Below are positions 13,022 to 24,000 of a DNA stretch of 64,000 nt, in pieces; position 1 is the first letter of the stretch, and every line of letters starts with the position of its first letter. The stretch lies in the NCBI RefSeq assembly GCF_040712315.1, contig NC_134020.1, positions 46,547,751 through 46,611,750 on the forward strand, written 5' to 3'. Both the position numbers and the translations under genes were made by a program. This stretch comes from Castanea sativa. Its lineage: Eukaryota; Streptophyta; Magnoliopsida; Fagales; Fagaceae. The notes beneath the pieces are model-generated. The model did no database searches. It was not told the DNA's origin and saw only the letters and a list, made by a program, of their open reading frames with translations.

Positions 13022-13234
13022 TGTTAGAAATACTGAATTGAATAGTATTGTATTTCTCACCGAAAGAATATATATAAGTGTCTTTATATAGGAGGCATAT
13101 GAGTGTAGTACAAGTAAATATGAGTGTAGTACAAGTAAATATGAGTGTAGTACAAGTAAGAGTGCTATACAAGTAAGAGTGCTAAACAAGTAAACTAGTT
13201 GGGCCTAAAGCCCACAACACTATATATGTTAACA
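13022..13234 (-). repeat. Copia 3' LTR
   Basis: A 213-bp LTR that ends in the perfect TGTTA/TAACA inverted repeat. It carries three tandem copies of a 21-bp unit (ATGAGTGTAGTACAAGTAA plus 2 bases), one more than the 5' LTR. Confidence 0.9.
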
Positions 13235-13247
13235 GCCCCCCTCAAAC

Positions 13248-16200
13248 TCAAGGTGGATGTGAGACCAACTTGAGGTTGTCAACCAAAGTACGAAAGCGTC
13301 CCTTAGGATGTGACTTGGTGAAGATATCTGCAAGTTGATCTGTAGAGGAGACTGAGATTAGCTTGAGAGCACCATGGACAAGATGATAACGGATAAAATG
13401 ACAATCGATCTCGATGTGTTTAGTCCGTTCATGGAAGACATTATTGTGAGCAATATGAATGGCACTCTTGTTGTCACAATAAAGAGGAGTAGCAGAGGAT
13501 GTCGACACACCTAAGTCTTTGAGAAGCCATCGTAGCCAAAGAAGCTCAGATGTGGTATCAGCAAGGGCACGATATTCTGCTTCAGTACTAGAACGGGCCA
13601 CATGAGTTTGTTTCTTGCTTCGCCAAGAAATCAGAGAAGAACCAAGAAGAAAGCAATAACCAGTGGTGGACCTGCGATCAGTGGGATCTCCTGCCCAATC
13701 AGCATCAGAAAATGCACGGAGAACAAGAGGAGACCGAGCAGAGTAGAAAAGACCATGGAAGAGAGTGCCCTTTAGGTACCGAAGAATGCGCAGAACAGCA
13801 GCATAATGAGTCGATCGTGGAGCAGACAGATATTGGCTCACCTGGTGAACAACATAGGAGATGTCTGGACGAGTAACAGTGAGATAAACTAGGCTGCCAA
13901 CTAAGCGTCTGTAAAGAGAGGGATTAGACAATAGTTTCCCCCCTGAGGGAGTCAGATGCGCGTTAAGCTCGATTGGAGTGTCAACAGTCTTGCTATCAGT
14001 GAGTCCAGCTCTAGACAAGAGTTCAGAGGCATACTTGGCTTGAGTAATGTAAAGTCCATCTGTAGAATGAGTGATTTCAAGACCCAAGAAGTAGCTGAGA
14101 TGTCCAAGATCTTTCATTTCAAACTGCTGACTGAGAAAATCCTTGAGTTCTTGAATGCCACTGAGGTCATCACCAATTATGATCATATCATCCACATTCA
14201 GGAGAAGTAAAATAGTGCCTTTGTCAGTGCGACGAAGAAATAAGGCAGAATCATAATGACTGGCCATGTAACCCAAACGAGAGATGGTAGAGCTGAACTT
14301 GGCAAACCAAGCACGTGGAGCTTGTTTAAGGCCATAAAGTGCACGTCGAAGGTGGCAAACCTTGTTTGATTCAACAGAAAGACCAGGAGGAGGTTGCATA
14401 TAAACTTCTTCACTCAAATCCCCATTAAGGAATGCATTTTTGACATCCATCTGGAAAAGATCCCATTTACTGGCAGCAGCAACAGCTAAGAGGGCACGAA
14501 CAGATGAGATACGAGCAACCGGAGCAAAGGTCTCTTCATAATCAATCCCATACTCCTGTGTAAAACCTTTTGCAACAAGACGAGCTTTGTAGCGCTCAAT
14601 GGACCCATAAGAGCGAGTCTTAATCTTGTAGATCCACTTACAACCAACCACAGATTTCCTAGGGGAGAGAGTGACCAAGTCCCAAGTATGATTTTTAGAT
14701 AATGCATCAAGTTCCTCTTTCATTGCAATCTGCCATAAAGGGTCAGTGGAAGCCTCACGATAGGTGTGAGGCTCGTGTAATGTAGCAAGGGTAGTGTAAC
14801 AATGATAGTCAAGTAAATGTGCAGGAATGGACCTTACCCGAGTTGAGTGACGAGGTGGAATGTCTTGTACATGATCTTCAGGCGGAGCAGGAGCAGGGGA
14901 ACCAAGATCAAGGTTGGGTAGCTCGTCTCCGACTTGTTCATCTTCCACCTGTTCATTAAAAGGGGAACTAGGAAAGGGATCAAGGATTTCTGGTGGTTGG
15001 ACAGAGAAGTTAATAGGAGAATCAGGAGCAGCTACAAGAGGATCAGGATCAGCTATAGGAGGGTCAGGAGCAGCTACAGAAGGAATTTGCGTCTCATCTG
15101 GAAATAGATCTAAGACAGAAAAGGAAGATAAAGAAGTATGGAAGTGAGAGAGCTCAACAAAGAGGCGATGTTCCCAAAAGACAACATTACGGGAGACACG
15201 AAGACGATGAGAAATAGGATCATAACACCGATACCCCTTTTGAGTTTCGCCATAACCAAGAAAACAACAAAGTCTTGACCTAGGCTCAAGTTTGTTATGC
15301 TCATGTAGCTGAAGAAGAACGAAACAAGCAGAGCCGAATGAGCGTAGGTGGTGATAGTCTGGAGGTGACCCAAAAAGGCGCTCATATGGAGTTTGATTTT
15401 GGATGACAGGACTGGGAATGCGATTAATAGTATGAACAGCATGAAGAGCAGCTTCGCCCCAAAAAGGAGCAGGAACTTTGGCAGAGAGAAGAAGAGCACG
15501 AACAGTGTCAAGAATATGACGAAGTTTTCGTTCGGCTCTACCATTTTGCTGAGAGGTACCTGGACAAGTTAGTTGATGAACAGTGCCATAGGAATGCAAA
15601 ATAGCTTGGAAAGCATATTGAGTGTACTCAAGAGCATTATCAGATCGAAAATTTTTGATACGTTTAGAAAATTGAGTTTCAACCATTTTTGCAAAATTAG
15701 AATACACTTGCAATAATTCAGAACGATGTTTCATATTAAAGATCCAGCTATAGCGAGAGTAATCATCAACAAAGACAATAAAATATCGAGATCCACCAAT
15801 ACTAGAGACAGAGGAAGGTCCCCAAACATCAGAATGAATAAGGTCAAAGATATCAGTGGATATAGATTCACTAGAATTGAAAGGCAAAGCTGGTTGTTTT
15901 CCTAATTGACATGAAACACAATCAAAATTTTCTGTAGACATTGAACCTAGCAAACCTCTAGAAGCCAATTGTTGTACACGGGAAGAAGATGCGTGATCAA
16001 GTCGAGCATGCCAAAGAGCAAGAGAAGGAATAGAAGAAACTGCAGCAGCTGCGGCAATAGAAACAGGAGCAACAAGTGGAAGACGAAGGTTGTCCACGGG
16101 AAACATACGCCCAACTCTGGGACCGGTCCCTAGCTCCTGTCCCGTCCTTGGATCCTGCACAATACACCCAGAATAATCAAATATGATTCGATAACCCAAC

Positions 16201-16760
16201 TCGGCTAATTGTCCCACAGAAAACAAATTGTAAGAAAGGTCAGGAACATTAAAGACCCTAGAAACGGAGAGGTTGGAGGTTGAAACGGAACCTATATTAT
16301 GACCAAACATTGTGGAACCATTTGCTGTGCGAATAGTAAGAGGGTGTGGTGCAGGTTTAAGTTCAGAAAATAAGGACGAGTGAGGTGTCATGTGATTGCA
16401 ACAAGCAGAATCCATAAGCCAAGAGGAAGGAGACATACCGGACAAAGCTGAGAGAGAAGAGGAATAAGATGCATTACCAACCATACGAATGACATTGGCG
16501 ATGATGTTTTTAAGGTCATCTGTGGTCATGGTGAAAGTGCGACCTGAAGACTTTGACTGTGCAAAGACGGGAGCCATTGGTTGGACACTCTCAATGTTAG
16601 CAATAGTGGCAGAAGAACCTGAACCAGAACCAGCTGATTTATTGCGCTCAAAGCAAGTCTCAATATTATGGCCAAAACGTTTGCAAAAATTGCAAAAACG
16701 TTTGCTAGATTGTCGGCGACGATTGTTGCAAAAGGAAGAAGACCTGTCCTTATTCTTTAT
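13248..16760 (-). CDS. Copia gag(C-terminal)-pol polyprotein
   Basis: The frame is open from a TAA at 16761-16763 down to the stop at 13248. An internal Met at 16577 would give 1,109 aa. Domains in order: gag zinc knuckle CNFCKRFGHNIETC (16653-16694); aspartic protease WLMDSACCNHMT (D56 counted from that Met); integrase zinc site with HARLDH and CVSC, then core residues in HSDVWGP, FRSDNALEY and NGRAERK; reverse transcriptase with the NAFLNGDL motif; RNase H with SDADWAGD and STEAEYRAL, ending NLKLVSHPP. The reverse transcriptase catalytic box reads NVDDM instead of YVDDM (14198 region, TAT to AAT), which should cripple polymerisation. About 300 residues of normal gag are absent upstream. The family is certain; activity is doubtful. 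Confidence 0.9.
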   Translation of the reverse strand: MKNKDRSSSFCNNRRRQSSKRFCNFCKRFGHNIETCFERNKSAGSGSGSSATIANIESVQPMAPVFAQSKSSGRTFTMTTDDLKNIIANVIRMVGNASYSSSLSALSGMSPSSWLMDSACCNHMTPHSSLFSELKPAPHPLTIRTANGSTMFGHNIGSVSTSNLSVSRVFNVPDLSYNLFSVGQLAELGYRIIFDYSGCIVQDPRTGQELGTGPRVGRMFPVDNLRLPLVAPVSIAAAAAVSSIPSLALWHARLDHASSSRVQQLASRGLLGSMSTENFDCVSCQLGKQPALPFNSSESISTDIFDLIHSDVWGPSSVSSIGGSRYFIVFVDDYSRYSWIFNMKHRSELLQVYSNFAKMVETQFSKRIKNFRSDNALEYTQYAFQAILHSYGTVHQLTCPGTSQQNGRAERKLRHILDTVRALLLSAKVPAPFWGEAALHAVHTINRIPSPVIQNQTPYERLFGSPPDYHHLRSFGSACFVLLQLHEHNKLEPRSRLCCFLGYGETQKGYRCYDPISHRLRVSRNVVFWEHRLFVELSHFHTSLSSFSVLDLFPDETQIPSVAAPDPPIADPDPLVAAPDSPINFSVQPPEILDPFPSSPFNEQVEDEQVGDELPNLDLGSPAPAPPEDHVQDIPPRHSTRVRSIPAHLLDYHCYTTLATLHEPHTYREASTDPLWQIAMKEELDALSKNHTWDLVTLSPRKSVVGCKWIYKIKTRSYGSIERYKARLVAKGFTQEYGIDYEETFAPVARISSVRALLAVAAASKWDLFQMDVKNAFLNGDLSEEVYMQPPPGLSVESNKVCHLRRALYGLKQAPRAWFAKFSSTISRLGYMASHYDSALFLRRTDKGTILLLLNVDDMIIIGDDLSGIQELKDFLSQQFEMKDLGHLSYFLGLEITHSTDGLYITQAKYASELLSRAGLTDSKTVDTPIELNAHLTPSGGKLLSNPSLYRRLVGSLVYLTVTRPDISYVVHQVSQYLSAPRSTHYAAVLRILRYLKGTLFHGLFYSARSPLVLRAFSDADWAGDPTDRRSTTGYCFLLGSSLISWRSKKQTHVARSSTEAEYRALADTTSELLWLRWLLKDLGVSTSSATPLYCDNKSAIHIAHNNVFHERTKHIEIDCHFIRYHLVHGALKLISVSSTDQLADIFTKSHPKGRFRTLVDNLKLVSHPP

Positions 16761-16842
16761 TTAGAAGCAAAATATGCAAAAATGGATTGCAAAAATGAAA
16801 TCTACGCGAAAAACTGGGTAAGGAGCACCTGGGCTGCAAAAA

Positions 16843-17028
16843 GTCAACTCTGCGAAAAAGTCAACGGTCAACAGCTGGTCAACGGTCAACAGAAGTCAAC
16901 GGTCAGCGGTCAGTCAATGATGACATGGCGGGTGATGTCAGCAGCGCGCTGGAAGGTGACGTCAGCGATGACGTGGCAGGCTGACGTGTGAAGCTGACGT
17001 GGCAGGATGACGTGGCTCAGGGCTGACG
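16843..17028 (-). promoter_or_regulatory. Clustered W-box and TGACG motifs in Copia leader
   Basis: Between the primer-binding site and gag, seven W-box cores (TTGAC in element orientation; GTCAA on plus) start at 16843, 16860, 16867, 16878, 16885, 16895 and 16913. They are followed by six TGACG motifs on the plus strand at 16957, 16969, 16982, 16995, 17008 and 17024, four of the five spacings being 12-13 bp. TTGAC is the WRKY core and TGACG / GACGTGGC bind TGA and ABF bZIP factors in other systems. The function here is inferred. Confidence 0.45.
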
Positions 17029-17238
17029 TTAGCAGGAGCAGTGGTCTTTGCAGTGTTCGAACTCCCCAACGGCGGCTGCTACAGGTCCGGAACCTGAGGA
17101 CGGTGTCTGGAAGACTCGAAGGTTCAACGGTGAAAGGCTGTGGCAGTTGTTGTGACAGCGGAAGCAATATTGAGAATGAAGTTACACCAATAAAGACAAG
17201 ACTGCTAAGAAAAGGTTAGAGCAGTAGCTCTGATACCA

Positions 17239-17430
17239 TATTAGAAATACTGAATTGAATAGTATTGTATTTCTCACCGAAAGAATATACATAAGTGCCT
17301 TTATATAGGAGGCATATGAGTGCAGTACAAGTAAATATGAGTGTAGTACAAGTAAGAGTGCTATATAAGTAAGAGTATTAAACAAGTAAACTAGTTGGGC
17401 CTAAAGCCCACAACACTATATATGTTAACA
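17239..17430 (-). repeat. Copia 5' LTR
   Basis: A 192-bp LTR with two copies of the 21-bp unit. Its inner end is TATTAG on the plus strand (mutated from TGTTAG). It adjoins the primer-binding site at 17227-17238. Confidence 0.9.
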
Positions 17431-18892
17431 GGATGGAAAGAAAATGGAAGAAAAAGAAAGAAGGGGATGGATGAGAAGAAATATTCTTTGTTTGGTTGAA
17501 GAGAAATTGAGAAAGAGAAAGGAAAATGGAGGGAATGGACTTCCATGGGGCCTACCATTCTTTCCTTCCAAATTGGAAGGAAATAAGACAGAAGAGAGAG
17601 TTGTACATGAGGTCTCTTTCCCTTCTTTCTACCTTGTAAAACAAACAAAAGACCTTGTAAAACAAACCAAAGAGAACTATTTCCCTTTTCTTTTCTTTAT
17701 TTCTTTTCCTCTCTCTCCTCTTTCCTCTCCCTCCCATTTGCCAAACATAGACAATCATTTTAATTTTGGAGGGCTATAGTCTGACCTTTGAACCTTATAA
17801 TGAGAGCTTGCCCTTTGATGTTGAACTATCATGTGCCTTAACATGCGTTTGGAAGTTGGAACTGTCAAAATAGCATGAAGAAAATGAATGAGATTTTGTT
17901 GTTTAATTGGAGAGAGGGAGAGAGAGCATTTGAAGATGTAAACTGAGTCAAAAAAAAAAAAAAAACACAAGACTCATACACAGTATCCTAAAATAATTTT
18001 AAGGGGTGTAAATGTGTAACCAATTAAAAATTAAGATTTTAAACTTTCAAAAATAATAAATTAAAATTTCTAGTTTAATTTCCAAAATAATAAGTTAAGC
18101 ATGATTTTTGATTGGTCGCGTAGACATGATACACAAGTCCAAATATTGAGGATTAGATTGTTGAAGATACTAATATATATTATATGAGTAATGCTAAAAT
18201 CACAAACTATTTTATAACATTTTTACAAACTATTGTTGTACCTAAGTTTTAACTAGTTTTCATCTGAACTCACAACTAACATAAATACATAACTTTTTCA
18301 TTTACTAATAACCACTCACTGCATCTGCAGTTTGTACAATTTTTTGCAAAAATATCATCTCCAGCTTTTTTCTATATATATGTATTTGTAATGTGTTGAC
18401 TAGCACTGCTTGTACTTGGCCACAAGACTGAGGACCATTGGCAAAAAGACGAGGAGCATTAGCATAAGCACATGGCCACACGTTAAGCACAAGTCATAAT
18501 AGGTTCTTAATATTATATTATTTAAAAGATTAACAGCTAATTTAGCAAAAAAAAGAAAGATTAACAGCTAATACGATATTAAGAGATAAGCGAGAACCAA
18601 ATAAACGTAGCTAACAGTTGCATTTGACCTTTAATTTTAATGCACAAACATGACCTCACAATGAAATTATGAAAAATATGAGATTTTAAACAGAAATTGA
18701 CTATTAACTCAGCAATTTTAAATAAGTAGAAATTTTTTAGTAAAATAATGAATAAGTAATGCGGTCCACCATAAAAACAGTATACTTTCTCCACTTTTGG
18801 AGGGACAGCTGTATAATCAAAACATGTTTGACTAATGATTTAATAAAATATAATTTCCAGTTGTATAAGACATAAATATCTTTGTACTTGGT

Positions 18893-19200
18893 CACTATTC
18901 TTGGATGGAAGGAAAGGAAAGAAAGGGAGGAAAGAGAAGAGAAGAAAACTGCTTTATTTGCTTGGAAAAATTGAAGAAGAGAAGGGAAAGGAAAATGAAG
19001 GGAACAGATTTTCATGGGGCTCACCTTTTTTTTGTTACCTTCCAAATTGGAAGGAAATGAGTAAGGAGGGAGAGTTGTACATGAGACCCATCTCTTACCC
19101 TTATTTTCTACCTTGTAAATCAAATAATATGAAGGAGAATTATTCTCCTCTCCCTTCCATTTCTTTTCTCTTCCCTCTCTCTCCCTTTTGCTAAAAATAG
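18893..19200. mobile_element. MITE, CTATnnTTGG type (uninterrupted relative)
   Basis: It starts CTATTCTTGGATGGAAGG and ends TTTTGCTAAAAATAG, with the shared core CCTTCCAAATTGGAAGG. It is the intact relative of the MITE that the Copia element split at 13009-17750. Confidence 0.5.
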
Positions 19201-19240
19201 TTAATTTTCATTTTTGGAGGGCTATTTTGCTAAAAAATAG

Positions 19241-19446
19241 AGTCTGTTTATGATCCGCTTATTTTGCTGAAACTGAAAACTTTTTGTTGAAAGTACTGTA
19301 GATAAAAAAAAAAAAATGTTAGTTGAAATAGTACAGTTAGATTCATGAATAGTACCAAAAAAGTACAGTGAGACTTATAAATAATAACAAAAATAAGTTG
19401 AATAATAAAATAAGTTGGTAAAAAATAAGCTAGTCAAACAGACACA
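19241..19446. mobile_element. MITE, hAT-like, AGTCTGTTT type
   Basis: The start AGTCTGTTTATGATCCGC and the end GCTAGTCAAACAGACACAC are inverted with respect to each other around GTCTGTTT. The interior has GAATAGTACCAAAAAAGTACAGTG-like blocks related to the MITEs near 27240-27476 and 59755-60026. No coding capacity. Confidence 0.45.
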
Positions 19447-21055
19447 CAGTCTATGATTCTAAATTGTATAATATGGGCCCACCCTTTGTGTTGAACTTTT
19501 ATGCGCCTTCACATTGCGTTTGGAACAACTGAAAGAGGATGGTGAAGGAAAGGATGGAGTTTTTGCTTTTTAAATAGTATGAGAGAAAAGAAAAGAGAGC
19601 AAAAAGTGAAGGAAACTCAATCAACTGGATCCAACTTTTACGATCCGCCCAATTTGGACAGAAATGAAAGAGAAATGAGTAATAAAAAAAATTTCAATTG
19701 CCTTATTTGACTTTATTTGGCTCCTAAACTACAGTTTTACCCATTAACTCTTTTCATTCATTTTATTTATTTATCAAGATATAAAAGTAAAATACATATA
19801 TTTTTCTTTTTATTTCTCTTTCCTTTGCAACGAAAAAAAAGAAAAAGAAAAAAAGAGAGAGAATAAGTATAGTATTATCTTTTATTTTATCTTTTCCTCC
19901 CTAGTTGCAAACATGTATGAGATAAACTTTTTTTCCCCCTTTTAATATGCTATCCTCCTTCTTTTTTGTTTTTCCTTAATTCAGCTCCAAGCCTCCAACC
20001 AAACAGCATAAGATTCTAATCAAATCCATATAGAAGTTTCTTAATAACTAAATTTTAGAAATATATATATATATATATGTATAGGAGTCACAAATAGATG
20101 AGGTTAGTCCTTACTCCTTAGATCACATGTGTCAAAAAAATTTTTTGGAAAGAGTTTTAACTTACGACGATTGCTTTTGATGAAACATATAGATTTTTAG
20201 TACAAACGACACATACACTGTAATTATTATAATAATAATATATGCACACACAAGTTGCAGGCTTGAGTTCATTTGTCCAAATCTTGCTTAAAAACCTTTT
20301 TATTTCACATCTTAAAAACACACACACACACACACACATATACTTTTTTTTTTTTAGTTAACAAGTGCTCTTAGGATAGGATTTTTGTTTATTGTCACTT
20401 TTATGAAAAAAATAAAAATAATTATCTTTCCTTTTCTCATAAAAATTTTTATAAACCAATGTATTCAAGGTTTTTTTTTTTTAATTTTAAGAAAGAACAA
20501 GTATTCCAGATATTTGTTAATAAACTATTATAGAAAATTTTTGATACTATTTTCATGAAAAGTAAAAAAAAAAATATTGAAAAAAAAATTATTTATTTAT
20601 TTTTTTATAAAAAATTTCTAAAAATAGTTCATTAAACTAATATATGCATGAACTTTTCCTTTAAAAAAAAAAAAAATTATTTTAATGTGGAAAAACTTAT
20701 TAGCTGTTAATCTTATAATCTGGTGGGAAAAACTTATTCCGTAATAGCATACGTTTTTTTTTTTAATAAGACGTAATAGCATACGTTAGTTGGGGCAAAG
20801 TAAACAAAACAAAACAAATCCAAGTCTTTTGTTTAGAGAATCGACACTTCTATTATCTTAAAAAAAAAGAAAAAGAAAAAGAGCTGACAGCGTGACACTT
20901 CTATTGCCTCGAATAATTCCTCTCCCCAGTACTATTTATTGGAAGTTAGAACCCTCTAATCCTCGGACACTGACGCTAAAAAATATCCACGAAGATTATA
21001 GTAGCAATAAGCCAATTATAGCAGAGCTGATCTGAAAAAAAGAAATTGGTCGGAG

Positions 21056-24000
21056 ATGGAGGGCCAAGAATTGGAAGGGCAAAAGAAGAAATTGGTCATT
21101 ATTGGAGGAGGTGTAGCCGGTTCTCTCCTCGCTAAAACCCTCCAATTCCTCGCCGAGGTCACCCTCATTGATCCGTAAGTTTCTCTCTCTCTCTCTCTCT
21201 CTACACATAAATAACAAATAATCTGGGTGACTATGATTCAGTTGTATGTTGAAGAACACGACATTGTTCTGTTTAGTGTGTGTTTACTATGATTCAGTTG
21301 ATTGTAGATGTGCTATGCTTTGAGTGTGATCATATGTGCTGTAGTTTGTAATCTTGAAATTCATATGTTTGATTGGCAATTGGACCTCGTAAATGATAAA
21401 CCCCGTGTCGGGGGCGGAGGGTTTTGGAGAGATTGGAGGTTTATTAGAAGGGGCTTTGGGTTTAAATTTGACATTGAATTGAAGGGTGTTTCATAATTCT
21501 AAAATGTTGATTGGTTTAGATCGTTATATTGAGCTGCGTTGTAGAATTTTCCATGTACAGAGCTGTCATCATCTTTGATGCTATGTGAAAACAAATTTGA
21601 ATCAGGAAGGAGTATTTTGAAATTCCATGGGCAAGCTTGAGGTCAATGGTGGAGCCATCATTTGCTGCTAGGTCGGTGATCAACCATAAAGATTATCTCA
21701 CCAATGGCCGAATCATTACATCCACTGCAGTCAATATCACTGAAACTGAAGTCTTGACTGCAGACGGTCATTCGATTGCCTATGACTATCTTGTCGTTGC
21801 CACTGGCCATTCCTATGCTGTCCCCAAAACTAGGACTGAGAGACTTAATCAATTCAAAGCAGGTAAAACTATAAAAGAACTGAACCATTATCTTCATTTT
21901 TATTAGCTGCTAGCTTGATTGCTGAGATGATTTGCAGATTGCATATCTCTGGTTTGAAGATGGTTGCATTAGTTACTTAGAATTTCCCGTACTATGACAG
22001 TTTATAAGTGAGATATATAGGAAACGGGTTAAGCTGTGGCTACTGTTAGAATTAGAGTGGGAGGTCCAGAGTTTGATCCCTGTCTACTTCACTCTATCTC
22101 CCATTTAAAATCCTACGTGTTGGGCCTCACCTATTAAAAGATAGTTTGAGCCCACATGTGAGGGAGAGTGTTAGAATTATGTGGTTACATGATTAAATTT
22201 ACTATTTTCCAATAGTTTAAGCTTTTGGGACAATTAGTAATTTAACAACTACTTAATGCAGAACTACATTGATTAGTTGAAATTAAGCCCTAAGCCATTT
22301 TATGTAACCAAAAATCAATCATTATCTGGTTTATGTTGATAATCAATATCTTAGACAAGGTCACAGCAGGTTGCTTGCTAAGGTACAAACTAGTTTTTGG
22401 TAAATGAACAAACCTATTACTCGCAGCAGCAGGCATTCTCAAGGTCATTAAGCATTTTATATAATGGAAAGAAAAACTGAACACAAAAACTCTTATAACA
22501 TCTTTTATTATTTGTTTTCCCTAATCCTATAATTCTCTACTCATAATGGTCAAACCTCCATATTTTGAAAAGAGCAGTATATTGGGCTACAAGGCCATCT
22601 GTCACACCTTTGAACAGCCTTGAAAGGAATATGTTTAAAGGTCAAAACAATTAATTAATGGAATTTGACTATATGCCTGCTTTTAATTCAGATTTTTATA
22701 AGTACCTTCAATTATATTGCATTGAGAAAATTATATCAAATTAAGACGAAGGTGCATCCATACACTGCTTTGACATTACCTGGGCCTAACTAATGTAAAT
22801 TTTTGCACTGGCAGAAAATCAAAAGATTTTTTCAGCTCATTCCATTTTAATTGTTGGAGGAGGCCCCACTGGTGTTGAACTTGCAGGAGAAATTGCTGTT
22901 GATTTCCCAGGTAAGAATATTACCCTAGTGCATAAGGGATCAAGATTGCTGGAATTTATCGGACAAAAAGCTGCTAAAAGGACTATGAATTGGTTGAAAT
23001 CAAAGAGAGTTGAAGTGAAATTGGAGCAGAAAGTCGATTTGGGCTCTGATTCAGATGAAATCAAGATGTATAAAACTTCAGCTGGAGAAACTATCAGAGC
23101 AGATTGCCATTTTCTGTGCACAGGGATACCATTGTGTTCAGCATGGCTTAAGGAAACTATGTTGAAAAATAACTTAGATAGTCAGGGAAGGTTGAGGGTT
23201 GATGAGAGTCTGAAAGTCAAGGGTCGAAAGAACATATTCGCGATTGGAGATATTACTGATGTTCCAGTAAGTGCTATTTGCCGCATTGTAATTATTTTGG
23301 GTTTGATTAGCTGCTTTTATAGTTATGTTTACCACAATTTTATCTGTTCTTAACTAAACAACTAGTGTGACTAGACAGACACTTACACATGATACACAAC
23401 AAAAACAAATAGGGAAAAAAATTGAACCGGGCCAAAAGAGTATGCTATGGGAGAAGACAGGGTTTTTTTTATGATAATTTGGCTCTGGAGTTGCTACCCA
23501 ACCCAAGTTAAATATGGCTACTTGACAAGCTTGTGAAAATTTCTAAAAACTAGTAGGAAAATTCTTGATGACATCATTGCTTTATGAAATAAAATATAAT
23601 TCATTAGTTAAGAAAGTGTTGTTCATGTTGTTCTGCTCCAGCTTTGTTGTTCCATCTTGGCTGTAGCCAGTATCTATATGGTCAACTTTTATGCTGGTAC
23701 ATATTTTTGGTCTATTATAATCTGTTTGGTCTATTCTGCAACATAATATGATTTTCATATCCAGTACAGTTTTAGATGTATATGACCAAAGATTATCATG
23801 TGGGAAAAGAACCTAAAAGTGTAATCTCAGAAAGTTATGTTTAATATGACTGAAAAAAATTTGGTGTGTAGAGATACGGTACATTCAATGTGCATGATAT
23901 ATTAAACATGTGCATTCTCATTCTATTACTGGAGAATGTGCCCTTCTAGTTTTGTTTTGTATTTTTGTATTTTTTTTTGTGTGGATGTATTATTGCAAAA

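Larger units (their letters stand above)
13022..17430 (-). mobile_element. Ty1/Copia LTR retrotransposon, 5'-truncated gag
   Basis: The element runs on the minus strand. The 5' LTR is 17239-17430 (192 bp) and the 3' LTR 13022-13234 (213 bp). In element orientation the LTR is TGTTAACA to TTCTAACA (TTCTAATA in the 5' LTR). The target duplication is GGATA (13017-13021) versus GGATG (17431-17435). The primer-binding site TGGTATCAGAGC, complementary to initiator tRNA-Met, lies at 17227-17238, and the polypurine tract GAGTTTGAGGGGGG abuts the 3' LTR at 13235-13248. One long ORF encodes protease, integrase, reverse transcriptase and RNase H. The gag N-terminus is missing and the reverse transcriptase YVDD is changed, so it is probably not autonomous. 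Confidence 0.92.
13009..17750. mobile_element. MITE interrupted by a nested Copia element
   Basis: The left end CTATGTTTGG (13009-13018) and the right end CCAAACATAG (17741-17750) are perfect 10-bp inverted repeats. Between them, outside the Copia element, lies a purine-rich body with GGATGGAAAG and CCTTCCAAATTGGAAGG, also found in the related uninterrupted copy at 18893-19200. The Copia element inserted about 9 bp inside the left end. Confidence 0.6.
17751..21055. other. Intergenic, repeat-rich, no gene seen
   Basis: Upstream region of the FSP1-like gene. It contains a diverged duplicate (about 18468-18850) of sequence at 8990-9470, a MITE copy at 18893-19200, another MITE at 19241-19446, poly-A/T tracts and a CA microsatellite (20318-20338). 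No ORF shows a recognisable protein. Confidence 0.65.

Noticed and set aside
15110..15544. 144-aa hydrophobic ORF on the minus strand
   Set aside because: Out-of-frame shadow of the Copia integrase-RT coding region.
16489..17219. Plus-strand ORFs antisense to the Copia gag region
   Set aside because: Short, no domain, overlapping the true minus-strand frame or the leader repeats.
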